This document shows, piece after piece, positions 1 through 8,242 of a DNA stretch of 35,027 bases; position 1 is the first letter of the stretch, and each line of letters begins with the position of its first letter. The notes under the pieces are model-generated. The model was not told where the DNA came from. It did not search any database and saw only the letters and a list, made by a program, of their open reading frames with translations. The stretch is taken from assembly GCA_013375485.1 (NCBI GenBank), contig JABXKB010000010.1, positions 1-35,027 on the forward strand, written 5' to 3'. The position numbers were made by a program, and so were the translations under genes. This stretch comes from Promethearchaeota archaeon. Lineage in GTDB: Archaea; Asgardarchaeota; Lokiarchaeia; Sigyniarchaeales; SOKP01.

Positions 1-674
1 CCATAAGAATTATGATACAACCAAGCTATTTGTTCAGTGGCACATTTTGAAATCCCATAAACACTTCTTGGGCGAAAAGGATTCTTTTTTATATCCTCAG
101 TAACAGGAACTTCATTTGGATCAACTAAACCATATTGTTCACTGCTGCAAGCCACTTGGATACTCTCTAAATTACTATCAAAACGTCTTGCTGCCTCAAA
201 AAGTTTAATAGTTCCAATAATGTTATTATGAGCAACTCTTGCTGGTTCTCTAAATGAAGTTGGTATAAATGATTCAGCTGCAAGATGAAATACAGCATTT
301 GGTTCAATTTTCTCAAAAATTCTTAAAATCCTTTCTGCACTTGTAATATCAGCTTCATGTAAATTAATTTTACCCCTTAAATGTTCAATATTTTCATGCA
401 TTGGGACCGCATGTCTACGGATTGTTCCATGAACTTCACATCCTAAATCTAATAACTGTTCAGCTAAATGACTTCCAGCAAAACCACTTATTCCAGTTAT
501 TAAGACTCTTTTTTCCTTCCAAAAATCTTCATTTGGTAATTTTGTATTCCGATTTTTGAAACTATTTAAATAATTATCAATTTTTTCAGGATTAATGATA
601 AAACCTTGTTCTTCTAGCTCTTTAACACGAATATTATATTTTATTACCTTCTCAATAGGGATAAGATCAAGCAT
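1..674 (-). CDS. GDP-mannose 4,6-dehydratase-like SDR (C-terminus cut off by window edge)
   Basis: This is an extended short-chain dehydrogenase of the nucleotide-sugar 4,6-dehydratase/epimerase type. The frame is open from the ATG at 674 to the left edge (224 codons). Visible motifs are the Rossmann glycine motif GISGFAG (residues 61-67), HLAAES in the middle, SSEQYG, and the active-site YGISK; the RxPARVAHNNIIGT-type stretch and the NPFRPRSVYG context resemble Gmd. About 55 residues precede the Rossmann motif, unusual because such enzymes normally start within ten residues of it; no later ATG lies before the motif, so the extension appears real. The substrate cannot be fixed from sequence; GDP-mannose or an NDP-heptose are both possible in this locus. 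It is transcribed divergently from the glycosyltransferase at 905. Confidence 0.85.
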   Translation of the reverse strand, partial: MLDLIPIEKVIKYNIRVKELEEQGFIINPEKIDNYLNSFKNRNTKLPNEDFWKEKRVLITGISGFAGSHLAEQLLDLGCEVHGTIRRHAVPMHENIEHLRGKINLHEADITSAERILRIFEKIEPNAVFHLAAESFIPTSFREPARVAHNNIIGTIKLFEAARRFDSNLESIQVACSSEQYGLVDPNEVPVTEDIKKNPFRPRSVYGISKCATEQIAWLYHNSY

Positions 675-742
675 AATTGTATTTATAAATAATATATAAT
701 TTAATTTTAACTTAATTAAGTAAAAATTGACACCATTTTAAT

Positions 743-767
743 TAAGAAATAAAAAATTTCTTAGAAA
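743..767. repeat. Inverted repeat TAAGAAAT/ATTTCTTA between divergent genes
   Basis: TAAGAAAT (743-750) and ATTTCTTA (756-763) form a perfect 8-bp inverted repeat around five A residues, and the right arm continues as TCTTAGAAA (759-767). It lies between the divergent Gmd-like and GT4 genes. The same core recurs in the inverted repeats at 2004-2024 and 10270-10305, so it may be an operator or an RNA hairpin. Function is not known, and such A/T-rich repeats can also arise by chance here. Confidence 0.35.
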
Positions 768-868
768 AAAGCAAACAATATTATTCTAACATAATTTAGA
801 TAATAAGGATTATTTTAATTATTTAATGTTAGATTTTTTTTGAATAAATTCATCCTTGTATTTACATA

Positions 869-878
869 TTTATATAAA
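869..878 (+). promoter_or_regulatory. Archaeal-type TATA box for the 905 gene
   Basis: TTTATATAAA lies 27-36 bp before the ATG at 905, with no ribosome-binding site between them. In archaea transcription starts roughly 25-30 bp downstream of the TATA box, so the transcript would begin at or next to the start codon (leaderless). Confidence 0.5.
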
Positions 879-904
879 CGGGTATTTCTTGTATATTTGA
901 GAAA

Positions 905-1972
905 ATGGAAATAAAAACTTTTATTGGACGAAAATTATCTTATATTAACGGGATTTTAAGAAGACAGATTGAACTTGATAGATACTTAATGAACCTCGAA
1001 GATGTAAAATTGACTTATGAATACTATAATCCCCCAAAGAATCTAATAGATTTTATATCAAAAAGATATTTTCTTTATCCATATTATAGTAAAAAAAATG
1101 ATAAAAACAAGAATACTATAAATCACATTACTTTTCAGTACATTGGAGATTTAGGTCATTATTTAGATAAGTCCAGAACTATAATTACATGCCATGATAT
1201 CTTTACATTTTTAGAGAGAAATAACTTTACGAATCCTTACTTTGTGCAAAAATACTCAGCTAATGGAATGAAGAAATGTAGGTTTATCATTGCGATATCT
1301 AAATTTACTAAAAACGAATTAATTTATAGATTAAAAATACCAAAAGATAAAATCATAGTAATCAAAAATGGAATAAATCGTGATATGTTTTTTCCAATAA
1401 TTAGTAGCGAATTTGATAATATTGAACCTTTATACCCAGAACATAAAAAAATATTACATGTTGGGTCCGAGGTAAATAGAAAGAATTTTTTGACATTATT
1501 AAAAGCATTTTATTTAGTTAAGAAAAAAGATAGGAATTTTAAACTCATAAGAATCGGTAAACCTGCTTATAAAGGTTTTATTAAAACATTAGGTTTACAA
1601 AAAGATGTTATATATTTAAATAATATTAGCAATGAACGATTGAGAGAAATTTATAACCTAGTAGATTTTTTTGTTTACCCATCAACTTATGAAGGATGGG
1701 GGGCACCTGGCTTAGAAGCAGCCTCTTGCGGAACACCAGTGCTATGTTCAGACATAACTGTTTTTAGAGAAGTATACAGAGATTTTCCTATATATTTTCC
1801 TCCTCAAAATTTTAAACAACTAGCAAGGATTATTTTAGAAAATATTAATAATGAAGTTTTAAAGCGTGAAATGGGTAGAAAAGGCATTCAAGTTGCGAGT
1901 AATTATTCTTGGGAAAAATCTGCAAGAACTTATCTGAAATTTGCAAAATTCCTGATTGAAAGTCAAATATGA
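905..1972 (+). CDS. GT4-family glycosyltransferase
   Basis: A retaining glycosyltransferase of the GT-B fold (CAZy GT4), predicted to act in the cytoplasm on a lipid-linked or growing glycan. The C-terminal nucleotide-sugar domain starts near residue 180 (KKILHVGSEVNRKN). The family EX7E motif is seen as EGWGAPGLE (residues 263-271), followed by ASCGTPVLCSD, the usual contact region for the sugar nucleotide. The N-terminal acceptor half (1-175) is diverged. Length (355 aa) is normal for the family. There is no signal peptide or clear membrane segment. The start is supported by the TATA box 27 bp upstream. The donor sugar cannot be told from sequence. Confidence 0.9.
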   Translation: MEIKTFIGRKLSYINGILRRQIELDRYLMNLEDVKLTYEYYNPPKNLIDFISKRYFLYPYYSKKNDKNKNTINHITFQYIGDLGHYLDKSRTIITCHDIFTFLERNNFTNPYFVQKYSANGMKKCRFIIAISKFTKNELIYRLKIPKDKIIVIKNGINRDMFFPIISSEFDNIEPLYPEHKKILHVGSEVNRKNFLTLLKAFYLVKKKDRNFKLIRIGKPAYKGFIKTLGLQKDVIYLNNISNERLREIYNLVDFFVYPSTYEGWGAPGLEAASCGTPVLCSDITVFREVYRDFPIYFPPQNFKQLARIILENINNEVLKREMGRKGIQVASNYSWEKSARTYLKFAKFLIESQI

Positions 1973-2003
1973 AAGATCATTTATAAGATTTATATGAGTT
2001 AAA

Positions 2004-2024
2004 TTTTAGAAATTATTTCTAAAA
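2004..2024. repeat. Perfect 9-bp hairpin downstream of the GT4 gene
   Basis: TTTTAGAAA (2004-2012), a TTA loop, then TTTCTAAAA (2016-2024). It sits 32 bp after the stop of the 905 gene and 113 bp before the next ATG. It could be a transcript 3' hairpin or an operator; the TTAGAAA core is shared with the repeats near 743 and 10270. Confidence 0.4.
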
Positions 2025-2136
2025 CAATTATAGATCTTGTCATTTCAATAAACTATACAAAAAAATATATTAAAAGCTAGATTTTGTCATCTAATAGTTA
2101 TGACTCAAACTCTTTATTATATTTGGTAATATTTTC

Positions 2137-3375
2137 ATGGATTTAATAAGTTGGACTCTAAGATTATTTAAATATTTCTTAAATTTTATAAGTTCAATCC
2201 AAATAATTTTACTGACTATATTTCTCATTATTCTTTATCATACTTTATTTTTTCTTTTAGTAGATAGTAGAAGTATTAAAGCTTTTAAAAAAGATATAGA
2301 TCCAGATTCAATCTCTATAGATGAATTAAAAAGTATTCCATTAGTAAATATCATAGTACCTGCGTGGAAAGAAGGAAAAGTATTTAGAGAGTGTTTATTA
2401 TCAATTAAAAATTTATCCTATCCAAAAATAAGGGTTATTGTTAACGCTGGAGGCAATGATGAAACTATTGATATAGCTAATAGTTTTAAGGAATATGAAA
2501 ATTTTCTGATATTGCGACAAAAAGGAGGTAAAAGTAGGCCATCCTTAGGAAAGGTTAAAGCAATTAACGAATGTTTATCATATATTGAAGAGGGTTTAGT
2601 ATATTTTATCGATGCAGATGCCCTTATCACGGATGAAATCCTTCTAAGAGTTATTTATCCTCTCGTAAATCTAAATAAAGATGTTGTGGCTGCTGGAAGG
2701 CGTCCCTTAAAATCAAAAGAAGATAATGATCTAACTAAATATCTAATTATTAATCGTGCAGGTTTTTTAAGATTTAAATTTTCAAGGGAAGATTTCGAGG
2801 TGATCTCTGGTTCTAACACCATTGTGAAATTTAAAGTTATAGAAGCCATAGAAAGATTTTCTGAAAACAAGAAATTTGCGACTGATCGATCAATGGCTAG
2901 TGATATTAGAGACAAGGGATTCAAAATATATGTATTGAAAGATTATCGTGCTAATATGTATGACGCAGGATTACCTTATAATTTTAAAATGTTTAAACAT
3001 CAAAGAATTGTGTGGATAACGAATTTTCTAATATATTCTCATAAATCCAAAAAAATAGCAAATATTTTGAAATTTTTACTTTTAATTTTCGTTTCATTAT
3101 ATGTCATTATTTTTCCAATTTTATTATTTCTTAATTTTAGTTTATTTTTAATAGGTATCTATTTCTTAACTTGGATTTATTTTAAGAAAATGAGACGGGT
3201 TATTTTCCATAAACTCATTATGGATAAAAGGTTTTACAAAAGGTTAAACTTTAGATTCTTCATAAAAATAATATATTTTATATATATGGAATTCTTCATT
3301 AACATTATTTTAGTTTTTGACTTAATGAAATATCTGAGAAAATTAAGAAATTCAAAGAATTTTATGCTCTTATAA
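2137..3375 (+). CDS. Membrane-bound GT2-family processive-type glycosyltransferase
   Basis: An inverting glycosyltransferase of family 2 with the cellulose/hyaluronan-synthase-like layout. An N-terminal membrane segment (about 19-42) is followed by the GT-A domain: NIIVPAWKEG (71-80), the metal-binding DAD (159-161), an acceptor-site TD (249-250), and HQRIVW (288-293), which corresponds to the Q-x-x-R-W motif. Two or three membrane segments follow (about 311-348 and 375-397). It probably sits in the cytoplasmic membrane and may add sugars while pushing the chain outward, although single-addition enzymes share this layout. Its last bases overlap the decayed reading frame at 3362-3726 on the other strand. 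Donor unknown. Confidence 0.88.
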   Translation: MDLISWTLRLFKYFLNFISSIQIILLTIFLIILYHTLFFLLVDSRSIKAFKKDIDPDSISIDELKSIPLVNIIVPAWKEGKVFRECLLSIKNLSYPKIRVIVNAGGNDETIDIANSFKEYENFLILRQKGGKSRPSLGKVKAINECLSYIEEGLVYFIDADALITDEILLRVIYPLVNLNKDVVAAGRRPLKSKEDNDLTKYLIINRAGFLRFKFSREDFEVISGSNTIVKFKVIEAIERFSENKKFATDRSMASDIRDKGFKIYVLKDYRANMYDAGLPYNFKMFKHQRIVWITNFLIYSHKSKKIANILKFLLLIFVSLYVIIFPILLFLNFSLFLIGIYFLTWIYFKKMRRVIFHKLIMDKRFYKRLNFRFFIKIIYFIYMEFFINIILVFDLMKYLRKLRNSKNFMLL

Positions 3376-3726
3376 TTTCATTTACTGTTGTTTCATCCAA
3401 AATCCAATCTTTTTTATAAAAAAACTTTAATTCTAACGGGTAAGCACTAAATGAAGGAGACTTTTTTTCCTTAATATCCAATCAAGACCTCCTCCATCAA
3501 TACACAATACTATATTTTTTATTAAATTACACCATATAGTGTTGATTTAGAAATACAATTATAGTCAAAAAGAATATCACCAGGAGTTAAATTTTTTTCT
3601 TTAGAAAAAATACACTTAAAGATATTTTCACTTGATTAAATCTTTTAATTTTTTTCTTGAGATTATTTCTTGAAAAGGATCGCTCATTCTTTGCTAATCC
3701 AAGATTTTTTTTTTAATTTTTTCCAT
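3362..3726 (-). pseudogene. Decayed gene of unknown family (multiple frameshifts)
   Basis: This 425-bp gap between genes holds protein-like pieces in shifting frames on the minus strand, in order: an ATG at 3726 with a lysine-rich start running into an A10 tract, LGLAKNERSFSRNNLKKKIK, SENIFKCIFSKEKNLTPGDI followed by LFDYN, then IVLCIDGGGLDWILRKK, and SPSFSAYPLELKFFYKK, ending at the TAA at 3362-3364. Joined, they would give a protein of about 120 residues. I do not recognise the family. The order and the breaks at homopolymer runs suggest a once intact small gene, or a tract of sequencing errors. No other feature was seen between 3727 and 3800. Confidence 0.4.
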
Positions 3727-3800
3727 CTTAAAACTAAAATTAAATTATAAGGATTGTGGAATTTGATAATTTAAGCACATTGTTTGGAAAAAAACAAAGA

Positions 3801-4580
3801 TTACAGTCTACTTTTTAAAAGGCCTATACCCCATAAACCTTGATTTAAATCATCAATAATCTCTTCATAATCATAATTTCTTTTAATTTCATTCCAATAT
3901 AGATTTACTTTTGAATTGGGGTGCATTGGATGTGGTACAATATCGTGAAAAGCAATTTTTCCGTTTTCTTTCACTAAAGGGCTATACATTTCAAAATCTT
4001 GTCTCACTCCGTTATATGTATGATCACCATCAATGAATAAAAAATCTATTTTTTTGCCTTTCAGTATCGCTTTTATTCTATTTAAAGTTGATATAGTATG
4101 TGAGTCATCTCTAATCAAATATATTTTCTGTTTGGGGCGAGCAAAAGCTTTATATAATGGAATTTTCCATTTTGGAAATCCTCCTCCAAATATTCCCCCA
4201 GGTAAATCTATACTTATGATAAGCCCATCTTCAGCGATCACTCTTGTGAATAGAAATAATGTACCTCCTGATGCAGTTCCAATTTCTAATATACACTTAG
4301 GTTTATCATTTTTCAAAATTTTAAGAAGTTTCAATAATTCCTTTTTGTTTTGTAAAGGTTTAATCAAACTTTCCTGGCTTAGGTTTACATAATCAATTAG
4401 ACTTTCTAAATTATAATTACCATGAAGTTTTTTGACTTTTAATAAAGCATATCGTACATACAAAAATTTTTTTACCTTTCTAAAAGGTCTTTTAATAAGA
4501 GGGATGAGACCTTCTTCTTTAATTATTTCCGGAATTCTTTTTTTAGCTTTATTTAAAATAAAAATTAGTAAACTACTCAT
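3801..4580 (-). CDS. Class I SAM-dependent methyltransferase (Methyltransf_24/CmcI-like)
   Basis: A Rossmann-fold methyltransferase, probably decorating a sugar hydroxyl of the glycan. Seen are ILEIGTASGGTLFLF (SAM motif I), SIDLPGG (motif II region), FLFIDGDHTYNGVRQDF and KIAFHDIVPHP. The IDGDHxYxGVxxDF pattern is characteristic of the cephalosporin-hydroxylase/Methyltransf_24 group of O-methyltransferases. It has a close paralogue at 17400-18206, which shares the same C-terminal NEIK...WGIG block. About 85 basic residues precede the catalytic domain. It is the last gene of the rfbF operon, 16 bp after the GT2 gene. The exact methyl acceptor is unknown. Confidence 0.85.
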   Translation of the reverse strand: MSSLLIFILNKAKKRIPEIIKEEGLIPLIKRPFRKVKKFLYVRYALLKVKKLHGNYNLESLIDYVNLSQESLIKPLQNKKELLKLLKILKNDKPKCILEIGTASGGTLFLFTRVIAEDGLIISIDLPGGIFGGGFPKWKIPLYKAFARPKQKIYLIRDDSHTISTLNRIKAILKGKKIDFLFIDGDHTYNGVRQDFEMYSPLVKENGKIAFHDIVPHPMHPNSKVNLYWNEIKRNYDYEEIIDDLNQGLWGIGLLKSRL

Positions 4581-4596
4581 GATATTTCCATTTATT

Positions 4597-5592
4597 TTAG
4601 ATTTTCATTAAAGACTTTTCTAATGTTGTAGATTTTTTCATTAAATTAAGTATGAAATTATCATCTTTAATTCTATTTAGTGATATAAATTGCCTATTTT
4701 TTAGAAGTGAACGAGTATGAATAATATTCCAAAAAATTGCTTTAATATAAACATAAAGATGAATGATTGCTGAAATATCGAATTTTAAAACCTTCTTTAC
4801 GATTATACCCATTCTTTTACCAAAATATATGGGCAGGATAATGAATAGAGTTTTTAATTCATAATTCTTTAACAATGTTCTTAATCGATTTTTTTCACTT
4901 AAAAACATTTTTCTTGGAGATCGCGGTCCTAAGATTTGCCCTATTTTATGATAAATAAATGATGTTGGCACATACACAACTTTATATCCTATTAGCCATG
5001 TTCTCCAAGATAAGTCAAGATCTTCACAATAAGCATAATATAATGGATCAAATAGACCTATTTTGTTATATAATTCACGTTTAATTAAAATTGCTGCTCC
5101 GCAGGCAAAAAATACTTCCATTTGGATACTAAATGATTTATTATCTCTTTTATTATCTCCAATGTGAACCCCCTTTAAATATTTATCACAGCTTCCCCCA
5201 GCATAGTTTATTATGTCTTTATTATGATAATAGTACATTTTACTTACTGTAATTCCAATTTTATCAGATTTCTCAGCTACTTTCACTAATCTTGTTAGCC
5301 AATTTGCATCTACTACTGTATCAATATTTAAAAGAGCAATATATTTTCCTTTAGCATAAGTTGCTGCTATATTATTTGCTTTTGAAAAACCATAGTCTTT
5401 TTTATTCTCAATTATTTTAACATTTGGATAATTTTTTCTCACAAATTCTATACTTTTATCTTGAGAGTTGTTATCGATAAAAATTATCTCAAAATTTTTG
5501 TAATTTAATTTTAATAAAGAATCAAAGCATTCTTTTATGTGTATAAGGCCATTATAATTGCTTAAAATAATTGAGGTAAAAGGTTCTTCCAT
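4597..5592 (-). CDS. GT2-family glycosyltransferase (rhamnosyltransferase-like)
   Basis: A GT-A-fold inverting glycosyltransferase resembling the WbbL/rhamnosyltransferase group. Motifs seen are SIILSNYNG at the N-terminus, FIDNNSQDKS, LLNIDT (the DxD region), and the conserved late block GLFDPLYYAYCEDLDLSWR, in which ED is the predicted catalytic-base region. The last 90 residues are basic and hydrophobic and may lie along the membrane. Its ATG is one base after the TAA of the reductase gene, so the two are probably co-translated. By position it most likely transfers the 6-deoxy sugar made by the preceding five genes; this is inference from context. Confidence 0.87.
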   Translation of the reverse strand: MEEPFTSIILSNYNGLIHIKECFDSLLKLNYKNFEIIFIDNNSQDKSIEFVRKNYPNVKIIENKKDYGFSKANNIAATYAKGKYIALLNIDTVVDANWLTRLVKVAEKSDKIGITVSKMYYYHNKDIINYAGGSCDKYLKGVHIGDNKRDNKSFSIQMEVFFACGAAILIKRELYNKIGLFDPLYYAYCEDLDLSWRTWLIGYKVVYVPTSFIYHKIGQILGPRSPRKMFLSEKNRLRTLLKNYELKTLFIILPIYFGKRMGIIVKKVLKFDISAIIHLYVYIKAIFWNIIHTRSLLKNRQFISLNRIKDDNFILNLMKKSTTLEKSLMKI

Positions 5593-5593
5593 A

Positions 5594-6460
5594 TTAAATA
5601 TCTTGATTATTCATAGTTAAGATTTTCTTTAATTTTGTATTATCACCCCAAAAAGCCATTGGTTCATAATCTGGATATGGATAATATCCCAAATTCAATT
5701 TTATATTTATCTTTCGCTTATTCAAATGGTTTTCTACAAGTTTTTTTATTGAAATAGGTTCTCCACTACAGCAATTAATTATTCCATTAACATTATTTTG
5801 AAGTGAAATCTCTACAATATATTCTGCCACTTTTTCAACAGGGAGATAATCTCTTAATTGATCTCCCTGAGACATATTAAATATCACCTCATTATTATCC
5901 AATGCTCGATCCAATTGAGGTAATAGCGATTTAGGGTTTTGGCCTTTCCCATAAACATAAAAAAGCCTTATCCATTTATAATTGAATTCAAATGTTTTAT
6001 TTAACTCTTCAATAAATTTCCGTAATGTGTCTTTTGCTAATCCATACGCAGTTATAGGATTAGTGACCATATTCTCAGATAAAGAACCTTCTTGCATTCC
6101 ATATTCCAAACATGTTCCTATTAAATTTAAATTCTTTAATCCATTTTTTATGATATTTTTTATAAAAAAATAATTAGTAAAGAGATTTCTTTCAATGTGA
6201 AATAAACTTTTGTAATTTGGTAAACTCTGCCACGACAAATGAATTAATATATCTGGATTTTCAAAAAAAGCGAAGTAGTCCTCTTTAGATTTATTTAAAT
6301 CTTGAATTATGTATTTAACATCTTTAAACCATTCAAAATTTTTTACTTTATTAAGAGGATCTAATGATGTTGCAATAATTTCAAATAAATTTCGTTTTAC
6401 AAGTTCCTTTATGACATAGTTACCAATGAATCCAGTTGCCCCAGTTACTAATATTTTCAT
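5594..6460 (-). CDS. NAD(P)-dependent sugar epimerase/4-ketoreductase (SDR)
   Basis: An extended SDR expected to reduce the 4-keto group of the CDP-6-deoxy-4-ketohexose made upstream, as CDP-abequose synthase does. Seen are LVTGATGFIG near the N-terminus (NAD(P) binding), the catalytic YGLAK, and the substrate-side LRDYLPVEKVAEYI. At 288 aa it is the short reductase size. The start overlaps the methyltransferase stop by 4 bp (ATGA), implying translational coupling. As the last sugar-modifying enzyme before the glycosyltransferase, a reductase role is the natural reading. An epimerase role cannot be excluded. Confidence 0.82.
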   Translation of the reverse strand: MKILVTGATGFIGNYVIKELVKRNLFEIIATSLDPLNKVKNFEWFKDVKYIIQDLNKSKEDYFAFFENPDILIHLSWQSLPNYKSLFHIERNLFTNYFFIKNIIKNGLKNLNLIGTCLEYGMQEGSLSENMVTNPITAYGLAKDTLRKFIEELNKTFEFNYKWIRLFYVYGKGQNPKSLLPQLDRALDNNEVIFNMSQGDQLRDYLPVEKVAEYIVEISLQNNVNGIINCCSGEPISIKKLVENHLNKRKINIKLNLGYYPYPDYEPMAFWGDNTKLKKILTMNNQDI

Positions 6461-7689
6461 ATAATTTCCATCTTAGGGATTGGTATTACAAATTTACAAT
6501 TCCATTTATTTACATACTCTAATTGTTTCATAATTTCATCTTTAATGTTCCAAGGTAGAATAATGATATAATCAGGTTTAATTTCTTTAATGTAACTTTC
6601 ATTTACAATTGGAATATGGCTTCCTGGTAAAAATTTTCCTTGTTTATATGGAGATATATCTACAACAATTTCAATTAAATCTTGTTTTATCCCACAATAA
6701 TTTAAAAGAGTGTTTCCCTTAGCAGCAGCTCCGTATGCTATTACTTTTTTATTCTCTTTTTTTTGTTTAATTAAAAATTCAATTAATTTGTACTTTATTT
6801 TATTTGCTTTTTTTTGGAAATCTTTATAGTATTCAATAGTGTTCATCTTTTTAGAAATTTCTAAATTAAGAAGATCTTGTACATTACGTGATTTCTCTTT
6901 AGTTTCATCCTCTTTATGTTTAGCATAAATTCTTAGAGAACCACCATGTGTAGATATTTGATCAACATCAAATAACTCAAGCTCATGAGCTTCAAATATT
7001 GATCTAATAGTTAAAAATGATAAATATGAGAAATGCTCATGATAGATCGTATCAAATTGATTGTTTTCTATTAACTGCATTAAATGTGGGAATTCCATAG
7101 TAATTACACCACTTTCACCTAAATATAACTTTAATCCCCTAACAAAATCCTTAATGTCTGGTACATGAGCTAATACATTGTTTCCAAGTATTAAATCTGG
7201 TTTTTTTGTATTCAAGGATAATTCTTTTACCATACGAACTCCGAAAAAATCTTCAATAACATCAATACCTCTTTCCTTTGCAACAGCGGCTGTGTTCAAA
7301 GTAGGCTCAATTCCTAGACAAGGGATGTTCAATTTTTTAAAATACTGTAATAGATAACCGTCATTAGATCCAATTTCAACTACAAAAGAGTTTTCATTTA
7401 ATTTTAATCTTTTTGTTATCATGTCTACATATTTTTTTGAATGTTCTAACCAACTTTTAGAAAAAGAAGAGAAATATGCATATTTTTCATTAAAAATTTC
7501 ATCTGATTTCTTGTATTCGTCAATTTGTACTAAAAAACATTTATCACACAAAAAAATTTTTAAAGGAAAATAAGCTTCTGGCTCATTTAGTTCTTTTTTT
7601 GTTAAATTTGAATTTGACGGTGGAGAATTTACTAAATCAATAAATTCAATTGTTAATTCATTATTACAAAATCTACAGTTCATAGTCAT
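6457..7689 (-). CDS. Nucleotide-sugar C-methyltransferase (TylCIII/NovU/EvaC family)
   Basis: The three-domain layout of SAM-dependent 3-C-methyltransferases that act on 4-keto-6-deoxy sugar nucleotides is seen. There is an N-terminal zinc-binding domain (CRFC near residues 5-8, CDKC later), a Rossmann SAM domain with VVEIGSNDGYLLQYF, and the catalytic YHEHFSYLS motif, followed by the C-terminal domain ending in the GxHIPI and ILPWN region. In this family the Tyr/His pair takes part in abstracting the C3 proton. Length (410 aa) is normal. The start overlaps the epimerase stop by 4 bp (ATGA). Because CDP-glucose genes flank it, the substrate is predicted to be CDP-4-keto-6-deoxyhexose, giving a branched sugar. 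Confidence 0.88.
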   Translation of the reverse strand: MTMNCRFCNNELTIEFIDLVNSPPSNSNLTKKELNEPEAYFPLKIFLCDKCFLVQIDEYKKSDEIFNEKYAYFSSFSKSWLEHSKKYVDMITKRLKLNENSFVVEIGSNDGYLLQYFKKLNIPCLGIEPTLNTAAVAKERGIDVIEDFFGVRMVKELSLNTKKPDLILGNNVLAHVPDIKDFVRGLKLYLGESGVITMEFPHLMQLIENNQFDTIYHEHFSYLSFLTIRSIFEAHELELFDVDQISTHGGSLRIYAKHKEDETKEKSRNVQDLLNLEISKKMNTIEYYKDFQKKANKIKYKLIEFLIKQKKENKKVIAYGAAAKGNTLLNYCGIKQDLIEIVVDISPYKQGKFLPGSHIPIVNESYIKEIKPDYIIILPWNIKDEIMKQLEYVNKWNCKFVIPIPKMEII

Positions 7690-8231
7690 ATTCCATTAAA
7701 ATCATTTGGTAATAGTTCATAACTTTTGTCTTTTTTCGAGATATCAGCTATCTTTAATGGCCATTGAATATTAATTAAAGGGTCATCATATTTTATACCT
7801 CCTTCATGTTTTGGGCTATAATATTCAGTGTGGGAATATAATAATTCTGAATTTTTTTCTAATGTTTGAAAACCATGTGCAAATCCCTTAGGTATGTACA
7901 TCATTTTCAAATTTTCAGCAGATAAAATCTCACCATACCAATGTAATAGAGTAGGAGATCCTTTTCGTATATCAATTGCTACATCATATACAGCCCCCTT
8001 AAGACATTTAACCATTTTAATTTCTGACATAGGGGGATATTGAAAATGCATTCCTCGAATTGATCCTTTTTTTATAGTTTTCGATTGATTAATTTGAACT
8101 ATTTCTCCATGCAGATTTATTTCTTTCAGTTCATTTTTACAAAACACTCTATAAAAATGGCCTCTTTCATCTTGAAAAGGTTCAAATTGTATAACAAATA
8201 AATCTTTTAAATTGGTCTTATTGAATTTCAT
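7686..8231 (-). CDS. dTDP-4-dehydrorhamnose 3,5-epimerase-like (RmlC family)
   Basis: A cupin-fold epimerase that inverts C3 and/or C5 of a 4-keto-6-deoxy sugar nucleotide. Seen are RGMHFQ (family catalytic His region), KGAVYDVAIDIRKGSPT, YIPKGFAHGFQTLE and YYSPKHEGGIKYDDP, all standard RmlC landmarks. Length (181 aa) is typical. No rmlA, rmlB or rmlD is in the window, and the neighbours use CDP-glucose, so a CDP sugar is the likelier substrate than dTDP. It lies 11 bp after rfbG and overlaps the methyltransferase start by 4 bp. Whether it acts at C3, C5 or both cannot be told. Confidence 0.87.
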   Translation of the reverse strand: MKFNKTNLKDLFVIQFEPFQDERGHFYRVFCKNELKEINLHGEIVQINQSKTIKKGSIRGMHFQYPPMSEIKMVKCLKGAVYDVAIDIRKGSPTLLHWYGEILSAENLKMMYIPKGFAHGFQTLEKNSELLYSHTEYYSPKHEGGIKYDDPLINIQWPLKIADISKKDKSYELLPNDFNGI

Positions 8232-8242
8232 TAATATTCGAA

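Noticed and set aside
701-746. TTAATTAAG copies at 712 and 738 as part of the same operator as at 23312-23360
   Set aside because: The spacing is 26 bp rather than 10 bp, and TTAATTAA-like words are common in this AT-rich DNA (for example near 10168). No phased array is present there.
2418-2924. Minus-strand open frames inside the membrane GT2 gene
   Set aside because: They are antisense to well-conserved GT2 motifs (DAD, HQRIVW) and have no recognisable protein features of their own.
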